The notes: generated from the letters alone by a model not told the origin. Positions 1 to 8,125 are shown, counted from the first letter of the stretch. The stretch: 16,915 nucleotides of DNA from CAYVFC01 sp964450715 (GCA_964450715.1 CAYVFC010000164.1:1-16915), one strand, 5' to 3'. Translations and numbers: made by a program.

Positions 1-88
1 TTTCCGATCAAATTCTCTAACCTCACCCCCTCGGATCCCTCCGTTTTCGCTCGCCTTTTCGCCGATCGAGTTTTGGTACAATACGCGG
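1..88. other. Non-coding left edge, downstream of the FAD oxidase operon
   Basis: This stretch follows the stop codon of the minus-strand oxidase operon. I see no gene here. I also see no stem followed by a T-run in the minus-strand direction that would make a convincing terminator. Confidence 0.4.
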
Positions 89-1747
89 TCACTCGTCGTC
101 CATCGTCTCGTAATAGGCATCCCCGAGGTTGTTCGGATCGAACGCCTCCTTGATCAACCGCTGATACCGAAAGACGGATGGCTGCGGACTGGCGCGATGG
201 ATCCGGTCCCGCTCTTCTTTTGGCGTGGTCCTGCCGTCGGACCCGCGCGCCGCGGCGTTCCACTTCTCCATGCCCGAGGCCACCCACCCCTTTTCGCGGG
301 ACAGCGCCGTACAGGCATCGAAGAACTCGAGCGTCCCCTCGGTCGACTCCCTATCGTGGCAATCGAAACAGGTAAAGTTCTCCCACAGGCCTGTACCGCC
401 GCCCCCCTGACCACCGATGGGCCCCATAAAGCAGTCCCCGCCGGCCTCCACCATCGCGCCCCGCTTTTCCCACTGCTTCTTGAAGCGCCCGGCTTCCTCC
501 GCGTGCTGGGCGCCGTAGTCGATGGCGATGGGGAAGCCGAAGGCACCGTCATAGCCGCCGCCGAAGACCAGGTTCAGGTTCTTGTGTCCCAGCCGGAGTA
601 GATACAGCAAAGCCCAGTCCCGGATCTCGGGCGCGTTCATGGCCTCGACCTTCCAGCCGCCGGTCCTTTTCAGGATCTCGTCGAAGGCCTGTTCCTGCCA
701 CTCGATATCCCGCCGGGTCATCCCCACCAGCACGATCTGAAAATCCCTCTCGCACTCCCGGGTGACGCGCTTCACCTCCGGGTCCTCGAGCAGCGCTTCA
801 AGGTCTTCCAGCGTCCTGTCCGGATCGGTGAGTATCCTCACCATGGCGTACTTGAGCTCCCTGCCGAACATGTTGAACTGGCGGTGCGCCAGGTAACCGA
901 TGCCCGCGTCCCAGATGGCGTGTGCCGCGTCGGCCCACGCCTTCCACGAGGGGAAAGCCACCGTGTAGACTTGGAAGTTCTCGGGAAGTCGCGTTCGATA
1001 GGCCGGTATGATCCCTTCCACCGGAAGCGTTTCGGGACCCGGCCAGACGAAGAGCTTTATCGCGCATCGGGTGAACACGCCCAGCGATCCCTTGGCCCCC
1101 AAATATCCCCTGAACACGCCCCGCATGCTCGGACCGGGCCCCTCGCCGCAGTACCAACCGCAGCCCGACCCCAGCGAACCGGTGCGGAAGATCTCCCCGG
1201 TGGGCGTGACCCACTCCGCGCCCAGCAGGTTCTCGTAGTGCCAGCCGCCGTAGAGATTGCCGGGGCCCGACCCCAGGTAGGAGGTGGCGCTGGCCAGCGG
1301 CGAGCAGCTGCACCCCGAGCCCGGGATGTGGGTGTTCAGCCCTACCCGCATGGCCTCCGCCTGCAGGGTAGCGCCGATGACGCCGGGCTCGACCACCGCG
1401 AACATGTTCTTGCGGTCGATCTCGACGACGCGGTCCATCCGCCGCATGTCGAGCTGGATGGTGTCGTCCTCCAGCGGATACCCCTGGGCCGACCAGAAGG
1501 TGCTCGAGGCCTTGTAACGGATCCCGTGCCGGTTACACAGCTTCACGATCGCCTGTACCTCCTCCGTGCTTCCGGGCAGAAGAACCGCCGCCCCTCGCGG
1601 GGTATAGGTGTCGTAAAAAGGCCCCAGGTGGATCGCGGTGTGCGCTAACGAATAGACATAGGAGTCGAGTACCGCGGGATCGTCCGATAGATTTTTCGGG
1701 CCGACAATGTCTTCCAGAGCCGTATATATCTCTCTATCCAGCGTCAT
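89..1747 (-). CDS. FAD-linked oxidase, VAO/PCMH type (GlcD / 4-cresol dehydrogenase-like)
   Basis: 552 aa. Residues about 50-235 read as a PCMH-type FAD-binding domain: a proline-glycine-serine strand with EEVQAIVKLCNRHGI, then VVEPGV near residue 120, a Gly/Ser-rich loop at 158-166, and GAKGSLGVFTRCAIKLF near 217-233. The C-terminus FDPNNLGD matches the usual FDPxxxxNPGK-like end of this superfamily. Members oxidise hydroxy acids or phenolic alcohols; the substrate is not readable here. The start at 1747 is chosen because its ATG overlaps the stop of the upstream Fe-S gene (ATGA), which implies translational coupling; the longer open frame to 1981 lies inside that gene. It is last in a three-gene operon. 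An odd CxxCH motif (C460, C463, H464) is present. No signal peptide is visible, so a cytoplasmic location is expected and haem c attachment is unlikely. Confidence 0.88.
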   Translation of the reverse strand: MTLDREIYTALEDIVGPKNLSDDPAVLDSYVYSLAHTAIHLGPFYDTYTPRGAAVLLPGSTEEVQAIVKLCNRHGIRYKASSTFWSAQGYPLEDDTIQLDMRRMDRVVEIDRKNMFAVVEPGVIGATLQAEAMRVGLNTHIPGSGCSCSPLASATSYLGSGPGNLYGGWHYENLLGAEWVTPTGEIFRTGSLGSGCGWYCGEGPGPSMRGVFRGYLGAKGSLGVFTRCAIKLFVWPGPETLPVEGIIPAYRTRLPENFQVYTVAFPSWKAWADAAHAIWDAGIGYLAHRQFNMFGRELKYAMVRILTDPDRTLEDLEALLEDPEVKRVTRECERDFQIVLVGMTRRDIEWQEQAFDEILKRTGGWKVEAMNAPEIRDWALLYLLRLGHKNLNLVFGGGYDGAFGFPIAIDYGAQHAEEAGRFKKQWEKRGAMVEAGGDCFMGPIGGQGGGGTGLWENFTCFDCHDRESTEGTLEFFDACTALSREKGWVASGMEKWNAAARGSDGRTTPKEERDRIHRASPQPSVFRYQRLIKEAFDPNNLGDAYYETMDDE

Positions 1748-3039
1748 TTCGTCTGCCCCTTTTCGCCCGTCACGGCTCGCAGCGCCAATTCGGCGATGTC
1801 GTGAACCTTCATCGAGCCACCGCCCGCGGCGGCGGCATCGCTCAGGTTTCGCTCGCACCAGGGGCAGGCGCTGACCAGCGCGTCCGCCCCGGTGGATTGC
1901 GCCTCTTCTATCCGCTCCGCGGCCGTCCAGCCCGAGTACTCCGGATAGGCCTCTCGCACTCCGCCGCCGGCGCCGCAGCACCAGGCGTACTCCCGGATGC
2001 GCTGCATCTCCACCAGCTTCAGGCCCGGGATCGCTGCCAGGATCTCCCGCGGCGGTTGGTAGATCCCCCGGGCTCCGTTGTACCTGGGTTTCGGCGGATC
2101 GTGGACAATGATCTGGCTCTTGATCTTCTTCTCGACGCCTCGCCAGGCCACGTACGGCTCCCCCTGCCGCCCCAGGTGGCAGGGGTCGTGATAGGTGACG
2201 GTCAAGGGAACGCGGTGGCGAAGCCTGATCTCACCTGTCCCGATCAATCGCTGAACGAGCTCCACTGTATGGAGGATCTCCACCCCGCAATCGATCCGCG
2301 CGAAGAGACGCTTGAACGCGTGGTAGCAGTCGGCGCAGGAGGTCACCACGGTCCGGATGCCGCGCTTGCGCCATAAGCTCGTGTGCGCCCGGGCCAGGCG
2401 CTCGAGCGGCTCCCGGTATCCCATGGAGTAGACCCGGCCGCCGCAACAGATCTCCTTCTCGGCCATGATGCCCAGGTCTACGCCGGCGCCCTTCAGCAAC
2501 CGGACCGCACCCCGGACCGCACCCCACAGGGCCCGGTCATAGCTGAACCTGCAGCCGGCGTGGAAGAGCACCTCGCACGGCTCGGCGGCCGCCCGCTTGA
2601 GGTCCAGCCCCTCGGCCCAGGCGCCGCGCTGCTTCCGGGGCCGCTGCATGGTGTTCTGTCTCCGGTCCAAACCATCGACGACCTTCTGATGCGCCTCGAT
2701 CCCGTACCCCTCCTCGACCAGCCGGAACTTGAGCTCGCGCGCCATCTGAAGAGGCTCGAGGTTGTAGCGGCAGACCTTGCAGCTCACGTCGCACGATCCG
2801 CAGGTCAGACAGGTGAAGACGATGTGCTGTACTTTCTCCGAGTATCCGCTCTGTCCCTTGAGAAGCGAGCGAGAGACGGCGTAACGGCCGCGAGCGGAGT
2901 AGCTGTTGAAATTGTTGTGAGCGATGCTCGGGCAGTTCTTGGCGAACCGCCAGCTCTTCACCTGATCGAACGGTATCCATTTACAGTACGAGCACTGGCT
3001 GCAGCGCTCGGTTTCCGCCAGAAAAGCCTCGAGTGCCAT
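1744..3039 (-). CDS. Fe-S protein with two CCG domains (GlcF / HdrD-like)
   Basis: 431 aa. The N-terminus carries two ferredoxin-like cysteine clusters: C13xxC16xxC19 with C36-Pro, and C77xxC80xxC83xxxC87, followed by C90. Two CCG domains follow. The first has ICCGGR and SCADC; the second has HDPCHLGR, WCCGAGGG and ACPWC. This layout is shared by GlcF of glycolate oxidase, GlpC and HdrD, which pass electrons from a flavoprotein partner to a membrane or soluble carrier. It sits between two FAD oxidases, 28 nt after one and overlapping the other, so it is probably the shared electron-transfer subunit. The start at 3039 is preferred over an in-frame GTG at 3066 because GAGGAG lies 8 nt upstream of this ATG and inside the longer version. 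The final electron acceptor is not shown by the sequence. Confidence 0.9.
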   Translation of the reverse strand: MALEAFLAETERCSQCSYCKWIPFDQVKSWRFAKNCPSIAHNNFNSYSARGRYAVSRSLLKGQSGYSEKVQHIVFTCLTCGSCDVSCKVCRYNLEPLQMARELKFRLVEEGYGIEAHQKVVDGLDRRQNTMQRPRKQRGAWAEGLDLKRAAAEPCEVLFHAGCRFSYDRALWGAVRGAVRLLKGAGVDLGIMAEKEICCGGRVYSMGYREPLERLARAHTSLWRKRGIRTVVTSCADCYHAFKRLFARIDCGVEILHTVELVQRLIGTGEIRLRHRVPLTVTYHDPCHLGRQGEPYVAWRGVEKKIKSQIIVHDPPKPRYNGARGIYQPPREILAAIPGLKLVEMQRIREYAWCCGAGGGVREAYPEYSGWTAAERIEEAQSTGADALVSACPWCERNLSDAAAAGGGSMKVHDIAELALRAVTGEKGQTK

Positions 3040-3067
3040 TTCCGATTCTCCTCGCCCGCGATCCACG

Positions 3068-4531
3068 TCAGAAGCAGAGCTTGCCGGGATTCATCACGTT
3101 GTTCGGATCAAATATCCCCTTGACCTTCCGCGTGGCCACCATGTGCATGGCGTCCGCGTTGTAGACCATGCCTGCCCAGTCTCCGTAAGGCCGTGAGAAG
3201 AACGCCCCTCGCCTGTGAAGCGCCAGGCTCGCTTCCTCGAACAGGGCCCGGGCCCTGCGGGTCTCCTCGGCGCTGCTCTTATCGTAGGCCAACAAGAACT
3301 CGCAATGGCAGCACACCCCCTGATGCCCGGGCTGCAGATAGACGCCGAGGTCGGAGAGCGGAAAACCGTGCCGGTCGGCGAGCACCCGTACGGTTTCGAT
3401 AAACCCCGGCGCCCTATCGAGGGTGGTCAGGAAGAACAGCTCCTCCGCATTCCCCTTCTGCTTCGCCTTCCAGTAGGGCTCGGCTGAAGTGCCGAGAAGC
3501 AGCGTCTGAAGCCTCTCACTCCTGCAACCCGGTACCCTCGACGCGATCTCCAGTCCGTATTTATAGGCGATATCGCGGATGTCAGCCTCCCGCGCCTTTA
3601 CCTTTTCCCCGGCCAGGATCTGCCCCCCGGTAACACCGACGATCAATGCCCAGGGAGGAAGAAGCGCTTTCAGGCGGTTCACCTCTTCCGCTCTGCTCGC
3701 CAGCAGAGGGGCCAGGCCCGCTCCGTTGATCAGGAACAGCTCGTCGCCGAACCTGATCCTCAGAAGCTCGTAGAGAAGATCGACCAGGTCGTTCGCCTCG
3801 TCCGCCCTGACGATGAAGAGCTTTCTCGCCTCCGGAAAGACTTCGCACTTCACCGACGCCCAGGTAACGATCCCCATGCTGCCCTGAGCCGCGGATACAA
3901 ACTTGTAGAAGTCGAGCTGCTGCCCCGGCCCCGGGCCGGTCACCGGTACCAGCCCTCGCTTCCAGTCGCTGGCCTTCTCCCCTCGAAAGAAACCCGATCC
4001 GCTGTAAAGCCTCTCTCCGCTTCCCCAGACGATTTCCAGGCTTCGTATCGGTTCAGCCAGGCTCCACTGGTAGCAGGGGGAGATGAGCGGTTCCCTTTCC
4101 AGCATACTAGCGAGCACCGACTTGTTCACGCGCGGCGCGAGCGGGGTATTGATGCGCAGCCCTATTTCTCGTAGCGCGGGCTGCAACCGGGCGTAGGTCA
4201 CCCCGGGCTCGATAATCGCCAGTCGACTCCTGCGGTCGATCTTCAGGATCCGGTTCATCCGGCCCAGGTCGACGACGACCGCGCCGGGAACGGTAGGAAG
4301 CGTGCCCAGAGAGTGGGGCTCGCCCGAGCTCAGCGGAACCAGCGGCGTACGCGTACGGTTCGCCCAGCAGACGACACCTTGCACCTGCTCGGCGTTCGCC
4401 GGCCGGACCAGAAAGCGGGGAGACAGGAACGGTTTCGCGGAACGATGCAGGGAAAAGGGCTCCCGGAAAGGCGGGTTCTCGACGACGTTCATCTTTCCCA
4501 CGATCTCGGCAAGATCAGACTTTTTATCCAT
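3068..4531 (-). CDS. FAD-binding oxidase, GlcD-like (first gene of the oxidase operon)
   Basis: 487 aa. An FAD_binding_4-type domain spans roughly residues 36-235: FLVRPANAEQVQGVVCWAN, a PLSSG turn near 67-70, VVVDLGRMNRILKID, IIEPGVTYARLQ, and later SAAQGSMGIVTWASVKCEVF. The C-terminal FDPNNVMNPGKLCF is the standard end motif of GlcD and lactate dehydrogenase relatives. It differs in length and detail from the other FAD oxidase of the operon, so the pair are diverged paralogues and not a recent duplication. ATG at 4531 has GGGGAG about 6 nt upstream. The next gene starts 28 nt after the stop. It probably forms a complex with the Fe-S protein. The substrate is unknown; 2-hydroxy acids such as glycolate or lactate are the default guess for this family. 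Confidence 0.88.
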   Translation of the reverse strand: MDKKSDLAEIVGKMNVVENPPFREPFSLHRSAKPFLSPRFLVRPANAEQVQGVVCWANRTRTPLVPLSSGEPHSLGTLPTVPGAVVVDLGRMNRILKIDRRSRLAIIEPGVTYARLQPALREIGLRINTPLAPRVNKSVLASMLEREPLISPCYQWSLAEPIRSLEIVWGSGERLYSGSGFFRGEKASDWKRGLVPVTGPGPGQQLDFYKFVSAAQGSMGIVTWASVKCEVFPEARKLFIVRADEANDLVDLLYELLRIRFGDELFLINGAGLAPLLASRAEEVNRLKALLPPWALIVGVTGGQILAGEKVKAREADIRDIAYKYGLEIASRVPGCRSERLQTLLLGTSAEPYWKAKQKGNAEELFFLTTLDRAPGFIETVRVLADRHGFPLSDLGVYLQPGHQGVCCHCEFLLAYDKSSAEETRRARALFEEASLALHRRGAFFSRPYGDWAGMVYNADAMHMVATRKVKGIFDPNNVMNPGKLCF

Positions 4532-4822
4532 CTACCATCTCCCCGACGGCTCCTTTCCGTCTACCGATTCCATCGGCGAAACTCACCGTCTCGTCACCGG
4601 TAATACCCCGGGACGCCACCGCTGGCGCTGGATCGGTTTTACAGCGCATATTCCAGTTCTTTTACCTTTACTTTTCTATCGCAACATGAGAGATTCTTCT
4701 CGCTTCACCTCCAGCTCGAACAGTTACACGACCGTCGCCAAACGGTTCTGAGCGAATGTTATCGAGGCATTCCAGACCGCGCTCCCGGAATTCACAGGGG
4801 TTGCCGTAAAAAGGAAGGACGT
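4532..4822. promoter_or_regulatory. Divergent intergenic region between the oxidase operon and the aldehyde dehydrogenase
   Basis: These 291 bp separate two divergent start codons and must hold both promoters. Ribosome sites are visible at each end: GGGGAG before 4531 on the minus strand and AAGGAAGG before 4823 on the plus strand. A more AT-rich stretch lies at about 4635-4720. I could not assign convincing -35/-10 pairs. A small stem, CGCCA at 4614-4618 with TGGCG at 4623-4627, is present. TCACCGGTAATA occurs at 4594-4605 and again inside the dehydrogenase gene at 4884-4895. Confidence 0.35.
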
Positions 4823-6412
4823 ATGCCGGACCCATCATGCGAACGCTACTTTTCGAGTGGACAGACCGAGGCAGCCGACCCGATCACCGGTAATAGACCG
4901 ATCAGACTGAAGTATCACGCCGGCGGACACTGGAAGGATTCGACCAGCGGCAAGCGCGTCCCCTGTTGCGATCCATCTACCGGCGATCTGATCGCGTACG
5001 CCCCGCTCTGCTCGGCGGGCGAGATCGAGGACGCGATCCGGGCGGCGTCGGCCGCCTACCCGGCGTGGTCGCGAACGCCGGTCAGCAAGCGGGTGCAGGT
5101 GCTCTACCGCATGAAAGCGTTGGTGGACGCCCATCTGGAAGAGCTCACCCATCTCTGCGCCACCGAAGAGGGCAAGAAGTGGGAAGAGGCCATGGGCGAC
5201 ATTCTCAAGGTGAACGAGGTGGTCGAGTTCGCCTGCGGCGCCCCCCACATTATGAAGGGCGAAGCGCTGATGAATACCTCGATCGGCTACGACACGACCC
5301 GGTACAACCATCCCGTCGGCGTCTTCGCGGGCATCGCGCCCTGGAACTTCCCCGCCATGATTCCGCACGGCTGGATGGCGCCCATCTGCATCGCTGCCGG
5401 CAACACCATGGTGCTGAAACCGGCCAACTTCGTGCCCCAGACCTCCATGCGTCTGCTGGAGCTGTGGCGCGAGGCCGGGCTTCCCGACGGGGTGCTCAAT
5501 CTGGTGACGGCCGATCCCCCGGAGCTCGACCTCTTTACGAGCCATCCCGAAATAAAGGGAATAACCTTCGTGGGCTCGACCCGGGTGGGCAGGCACATCT
5601 ACGCGACCGCGGCGGCGAACGGCAAGCGGGTTCAGGCCCTGACCTCGGCCAAGAACCACGCGCTGGTTCTGCGCGACTGCAACGTGGAACGGGCCGCGCA
5701 GGGTATCGTCAACGCTTTTTGCGGTTGCGCGGGAGAGCGCTGCATGGCTCTGCCGGTCGTGGTCGCCGAAAACGCAGTGGCCGATCGCTTGATCGAGGCG
5801 CTGAAGCTGGTCGTGTCGCAAATGAAACTGGGTGCGGCTATTGACAAGAAAACCGATCTCGGTCCCTTGGTCTCGAAGAACCACCTGGATTCGGTCCTGA
5901 AATGGATCGAAACCGGCGTCGAAGAAGGCGCCGAGTTGATCGTGGACGGTAGAGATCCCGAAGTACCCGCCGGCTGCGAAAAGGGCTTCTTTCTCGCCCC
6001 CTGCATCTTCGACAAGGTGAGCGAGGAGATGTCCGTGGGGCGCGAGGAGATCTTCGGTCCGGTCCTCTGTATCAAGCGCGTAGACGATTTCGCCGAAGGG
6101 CTGCGGATCATGAACGCCAGCCGCTATGCCAACGGATCCGTCATCTATACCCAGAACGGTCTGTACGCCCGCACCTTCGTCCAGGAAACCGACGCCGGTA
6201 TGGTAGGAATAAACGTCGGAATTCCGGTGCCTATAGGGATATTCGGGTTCACCGGCCACAAGCACTCGTTCTTCGGCGATCTGCACGTCATGGGAAGAGA
6301 CGGATTCATCTTCTTCACCGAGAGCAAGAACGTGACCAGCACCTGGTTTTCCGACCAGGGCGACGAGTGCAGAAAGGTCGACACCTGGGACGGTACGGTA
6401 AGCGGTCGCTAG
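4823..6412 (+). CDS. mmsA: CoA-acylating aldehyde dehydrogenase, methylmalonate-semialdehyde dehydrogenase type
   Basis: 529 aa, NAD-dependent aldehyde dehydrogenase fold. GIAPWNFPAMIP and VLKPAN form the NAD site, GSTRVG is the Rossmann glycine loop, and C307 in GERCMAL is the nucleophile. The usual general-base glutamate (ELGGK in ordinary ALDHs) is replaced by LTSAKNH, close to the GAKNH of MmsA-type enzymes. This supports CoA-dependent chemistry: semialdehyde + CoA + NAD giving acyl-CoA. The N-terminus is about 30 residues longer than typical MmsA. No alternative Met occurs early, and AAGGAAGG precedes the chosen ATG, so the start is well supported. Transcription diverges from the FAD/Fe-S operon, which suggests a shared role in oxidising alcohol-, hydroxyacid- or aldehyde-type intermediates. 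The physiological aldehyde cannot be told from sequence. The TAG stop lies within the left arm of the palindrome at 6409-6578. Confidence 0.88.
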   Translation: MPDPSCERYFSSGQTEAADPITGNRPIRLKYHAGGHWKDSTSGKRVPCCDPSTGDLIAYAPLCSAGEIEDAIRAASAAYPAWSRTPVSKRVQVLYRMKALVDAHLEELTHLCATEEGKKWEEAMGDILKVNEVVEFACGAPHIMKGEALMNTSIGYDTTRYNHPVGVFAGIAPWNFPAMIPHGWMAPICIAAGNTMVLKPANFVPQTSMRLLELWREAGLPDGVLNLVTADPPELDLFTSHPEIKGITFVGSTRVGRHIYATAAANGKRVQALTSAKNHALVLRDCNVERAAQGIVNAFCGCAGERCMALPVVVAENAVADRLIEALKLVVSQMKLGAAIDKKTDLGPLVSKNHLDSVLKWIETGVEEGAELIVDGRDPEVPAGCEKGFFLAPCIFDKVSEEMSVGREEIFGPVLCIKRVDDFAEGLRIMNASRYANGSVIYTQNGLYARTFVQETDAGMVGINVGIPVPIGIFGFTGHKHSFFGDLHVMGRDGFIFFTESKNVTSTWFSDQGDECRKVDTWDGTVSGR

Positions 6413-6578
6413 AGCACCGAACGGGTCGAAACGTCTTTGAGTTCGCGAGGATAGAGGGACCAAATGCGGCTCTCGGCCCGACGAAGGAACGGTAGAGCCA
6501 TTTCTAGGAGGGACGAGGCCGCAGATGGCCACTCTAGACCGCGAAATCATGGCGTTTTCAACCCGATCGGTGCTCTAG
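6409..6578. repeat. ~170-bp imperfect palindrome, MITE-like
   Basis: The outer arms 6409-6426 and 6561-6578 are inverted copies matching at 17 of 18 positions (CTAGAGCACCGAACGGGT against the reverse complement CTAGAGCACCGATCGGGT). Read inward, similarity continues with small gaps: GAAA, TTCGCG, TAGAG, TGCGGC and CTCGGCCC/CTCGTCCC occur in the same order on both arms. Almost the whole unit can therefore fold on itself. Each end carries TA inside CTAG, as would be seen for a small non-autonomous element with a TA or CTAG target. It lies between converging genes and could also act as a transcript-end hairpin. No coding capacity is seen, nor in the 78 bp to its right (6579-6656). Confidence 0.75.
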
Positions 6579-6656
6579 TACGTATTCCGGCAGAACGGTC
6601 ACCGCGCTTCGCTCTTTCTCCTTTTCGGATCCGTCCTGGTCATCGCCGCCGCCGGA

Positions 6657-7310
6657 TCAAGCGAGCAGCTTCTGCACCAGACGCACCCCGTCCATGGCGT
6701 TAACGACCCAGTGATCGGCGCCCACGTAACGGCACACCTGCTCGTCGAGCATTCCGCCGCCGATCACGATGGGGGGGGCACCCTGCCCTTCGTTCCCCGG
6801 AGCGCGCAGTGCCTGCACCGTATCCTTCATCGCGTCGAACGAAGCGGTGATCACGCCCGACAGGCCCACCAGGTCCGGCCTGACTTCGCGCGCTCTGGAC
6901 GCGAAACCCTCCGGCGGTACGTCCACCCCCAGATCGATCACGGCAAAACCGTGGCAAGCCAGTAGCATCCCGGCGATATTCTTGCCGATGTCGTGGATGT
7001 CGCCCGCCACCGTGCCCAGCAGGACGGTACCCGCCGAGCGGCGCCTCTTCTTGCGCTTGAGCAGCGGCTGCACCAGCTCCACCACCTGGCGAAAAATCTC
7101 GCCCGACATGATCAACCCGGAGACGAAGAAATCGCCCTGCTCGTAGCGCTGGCCCACCAGCCGCATACCCTCGTTGCAGTCCTCGATGATCTCCAGCGGG
7201 TCGTCGCCTCCGGCGATTCGTTTCTTTACCAGGACCAGTACGGCGTCCTCTTCCAGGTCGGCCAGCAAGCCGACCAGCCGTTCGCGGGTCATGTTCGTCT
7301 TGGCGGGCAT
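6657..7310 (-). CDS. Corrinoid (cobalamin-binding) protein, MtaC/MtvC-like
   Basis: 217 aa, the normal length for methyltransferase corrinoid proteins. Residues about 8-88 form the helical cap domain (EIIEDCNEGMRLVGQRYEQGDFFVSGLI). A Rossmann-like B12 domain follows with the base-off cobalamin motif GDIHDIGKN (D104, H106, G109), then DLGVDVPPEGF, VGLSGVIT and VIGGG. H106 is the expected lower cobalt ligand. A lysine/arginine-rich linker (KRKKRRR) joins the domains. The start at 7310 has GGAG about 8 nt upstream and lies 4 nt after the regulator's stop, so the two genes form an operon. It is paralogous to the corrinoid protein at 9826-10449 but clearly diverged. No methyltransferase is encoded on this strand beside it, so its partner must be one of the divergent genes or lie elsewhere. 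Confidence 0.93.
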   Translation of the reverse strand: MPAKTNMTRERLVGLLADLEEDAVLVLVKKRIAGGDDPLEIIEDCNEGMRLVGQRYEQGDFFVSGLIMSGEIFRQVVELVQPLLKRKKRRRSAGTVLLGTVAGDIHDIGKNIAGMLLACHGFAVIDLGVDVPPEGFASRAREVRPDLVGLSGVITASFDAMKDTVQALRAPGNEGQGAPPIVIGGGMLDEQVCRYVGADHWVVNAMDGVRLVQKLLA

Positions 7311-7314
7311 CACA

Positions 7315-8088
7315 TCACTCCGGTTCCGGCCCCACCTGGGTAGCGAAGCGCAACCGGTCTGAGCGGGCGACGAACCAGCCCCAGCTGATCGGACTGTCGT
7401 CAAAGTCGTAGAAGACGTGCTCCAGGAAAAATGCGGCCGTGGGCACGGACGCCTGCAAAAGCTCGGCTTCGTCCGCCGTCAAGATGGTCGCCTCGATGCT
7501 CAGATCCCCGCGCTTGAGGATCGATTCGCCCGACCCGCTGAACAGGTGCTGCAGCGCGGTCACCTCCATCTCCGATTCGACGATGGGGCGCGTCGGGTCG
7601 TAGACCAGGTACTCGCGATGGTAAAAGGTCGGGACGTCGTCGGTACGCAACAGGCGGCGAATGAATATGGTCCGCTGCCCCGGCGACAGGGACAGCTTGC
7701 GCGCGATCCGTTCATCGGCCCGTACGATGCGCGTCTCCAGTAACTGCACGGTGCTGTGCTCCGGATCGCTGAACAGGCTCTGCAGCTCGGACAGCTGAAA
7801 GGTGGCCGCGCCCATGGCCACGGATTTCACGAAGGTGCCGCGTCCCTGCTCGGTGGTGACCACTCCCTGGTCGACCAGGATGTTGATGGCCCTCCGCACG
7901 GTCATGGGGCTCACGCGGTACCAGCGACACAGCTGAGATTCCGACGGCAACTGATCGCCCGGCCGCAGCATTCCGGTCGCCACGCCGCGGCGCAAAACCC
8001 TGGCCAGGTGGGCGTAGACCGGTTCGAACGACTCACGGTCCGTGGCCGGGATCTTCTCGAGAATTCGGGCCTGCGGGGGTCGAGCCAT
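7315..8088 (-). CDS. GntR-family regulator with UTRA ligand domain (HutC subfamily)
   Basis: 257 aa. Residues about 22-88 are a GntR winged helix (VATGMLRPGDQLPSES, VSPMTVRRAINILVDQGVV, GRGTFV). Residues about 105-250 match a UTRA effector domain (IFIRRLLRTDDVPTFYHREYL, FFLEHVFYDFDDSPISW). HutC-type regulators are mostly repressors released by a small ligand, often a pathway substrate or intermediate. It is transcribed away from the methyltransferase operon, with a perfect AT-rich palindrome in the shared promoter region. That makes it the likely local regulator of both units. AAGGGAG abuts the ATG very closely, so initiation may be weak. Activity as repressor or activator is inferred, not shown. 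Confidence 0.92.
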   Translation of the reverse strand: MARPPQARILEKIPATDRESFEPVYAHLARVLRRGVATGMLRPGDQLPSESQLCRWYRVSPMTVRRAINILVDQGVVTTEQGRGTFVKSVAMGAATFQLSELQSLFSDPEHSTVQLLETRIVRADERIARKLSLSPGQRTIFIRRLLRTDDVPTFYHREYLVYDPTRPIVESEMEVTALQHLFSGSGESILKRGDLSIEATILTADEAELLQASVPTAAFFLEHVFYDFDDSPISWGWFVARSDRLRFATQVGPEPE

Positions 8089-8100
8089 CTCCCTTCACCG

Positions 8101-8125
8101 CCACCGAAAAAATGCGACCCGGTGG
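8101..8125 (-). other. Possible leader hairpin before the gntR start
   Basis: CCACCG at 8101-8106 pairs with CGGTGG at 8120-8125. In the minus-strand transcript this stem would end 12 nt before the regulator's start codon and enclose a U-run. It could affect translation of the regulator, but a 6-bp stem can also be chance. Confidence 0.25.

Noticed and set aside
1748..1981. Longer N-terminus of the first FAD oxidase (open frame to 1981)
   Set aside because: The extra 78 residues are Arg/Gly-rich and lie inside the Fe-S gene in another frame. The ATG at 1747 overlaps that gene's stop and begins a normal domain.
4594..4895. 12-bp direct repeat TCACCGGTAATA in the divergent promoter region and within the dehydrogenase gene
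   Set aside because: One copy is inside coding sequence and neither is symmetric. Several 12-bp repeats are expected by chance in 17 kb.
4835..6550. Long minus-strand open frame opposite the aldehyde dehydrogenase (571 codons)
   Set aside because: It is a GC-rich shadow frame. Its translation is His/Gly/Arg/Val-rich with no family motif, while the plus strand encodes a clear dehydrogenase.
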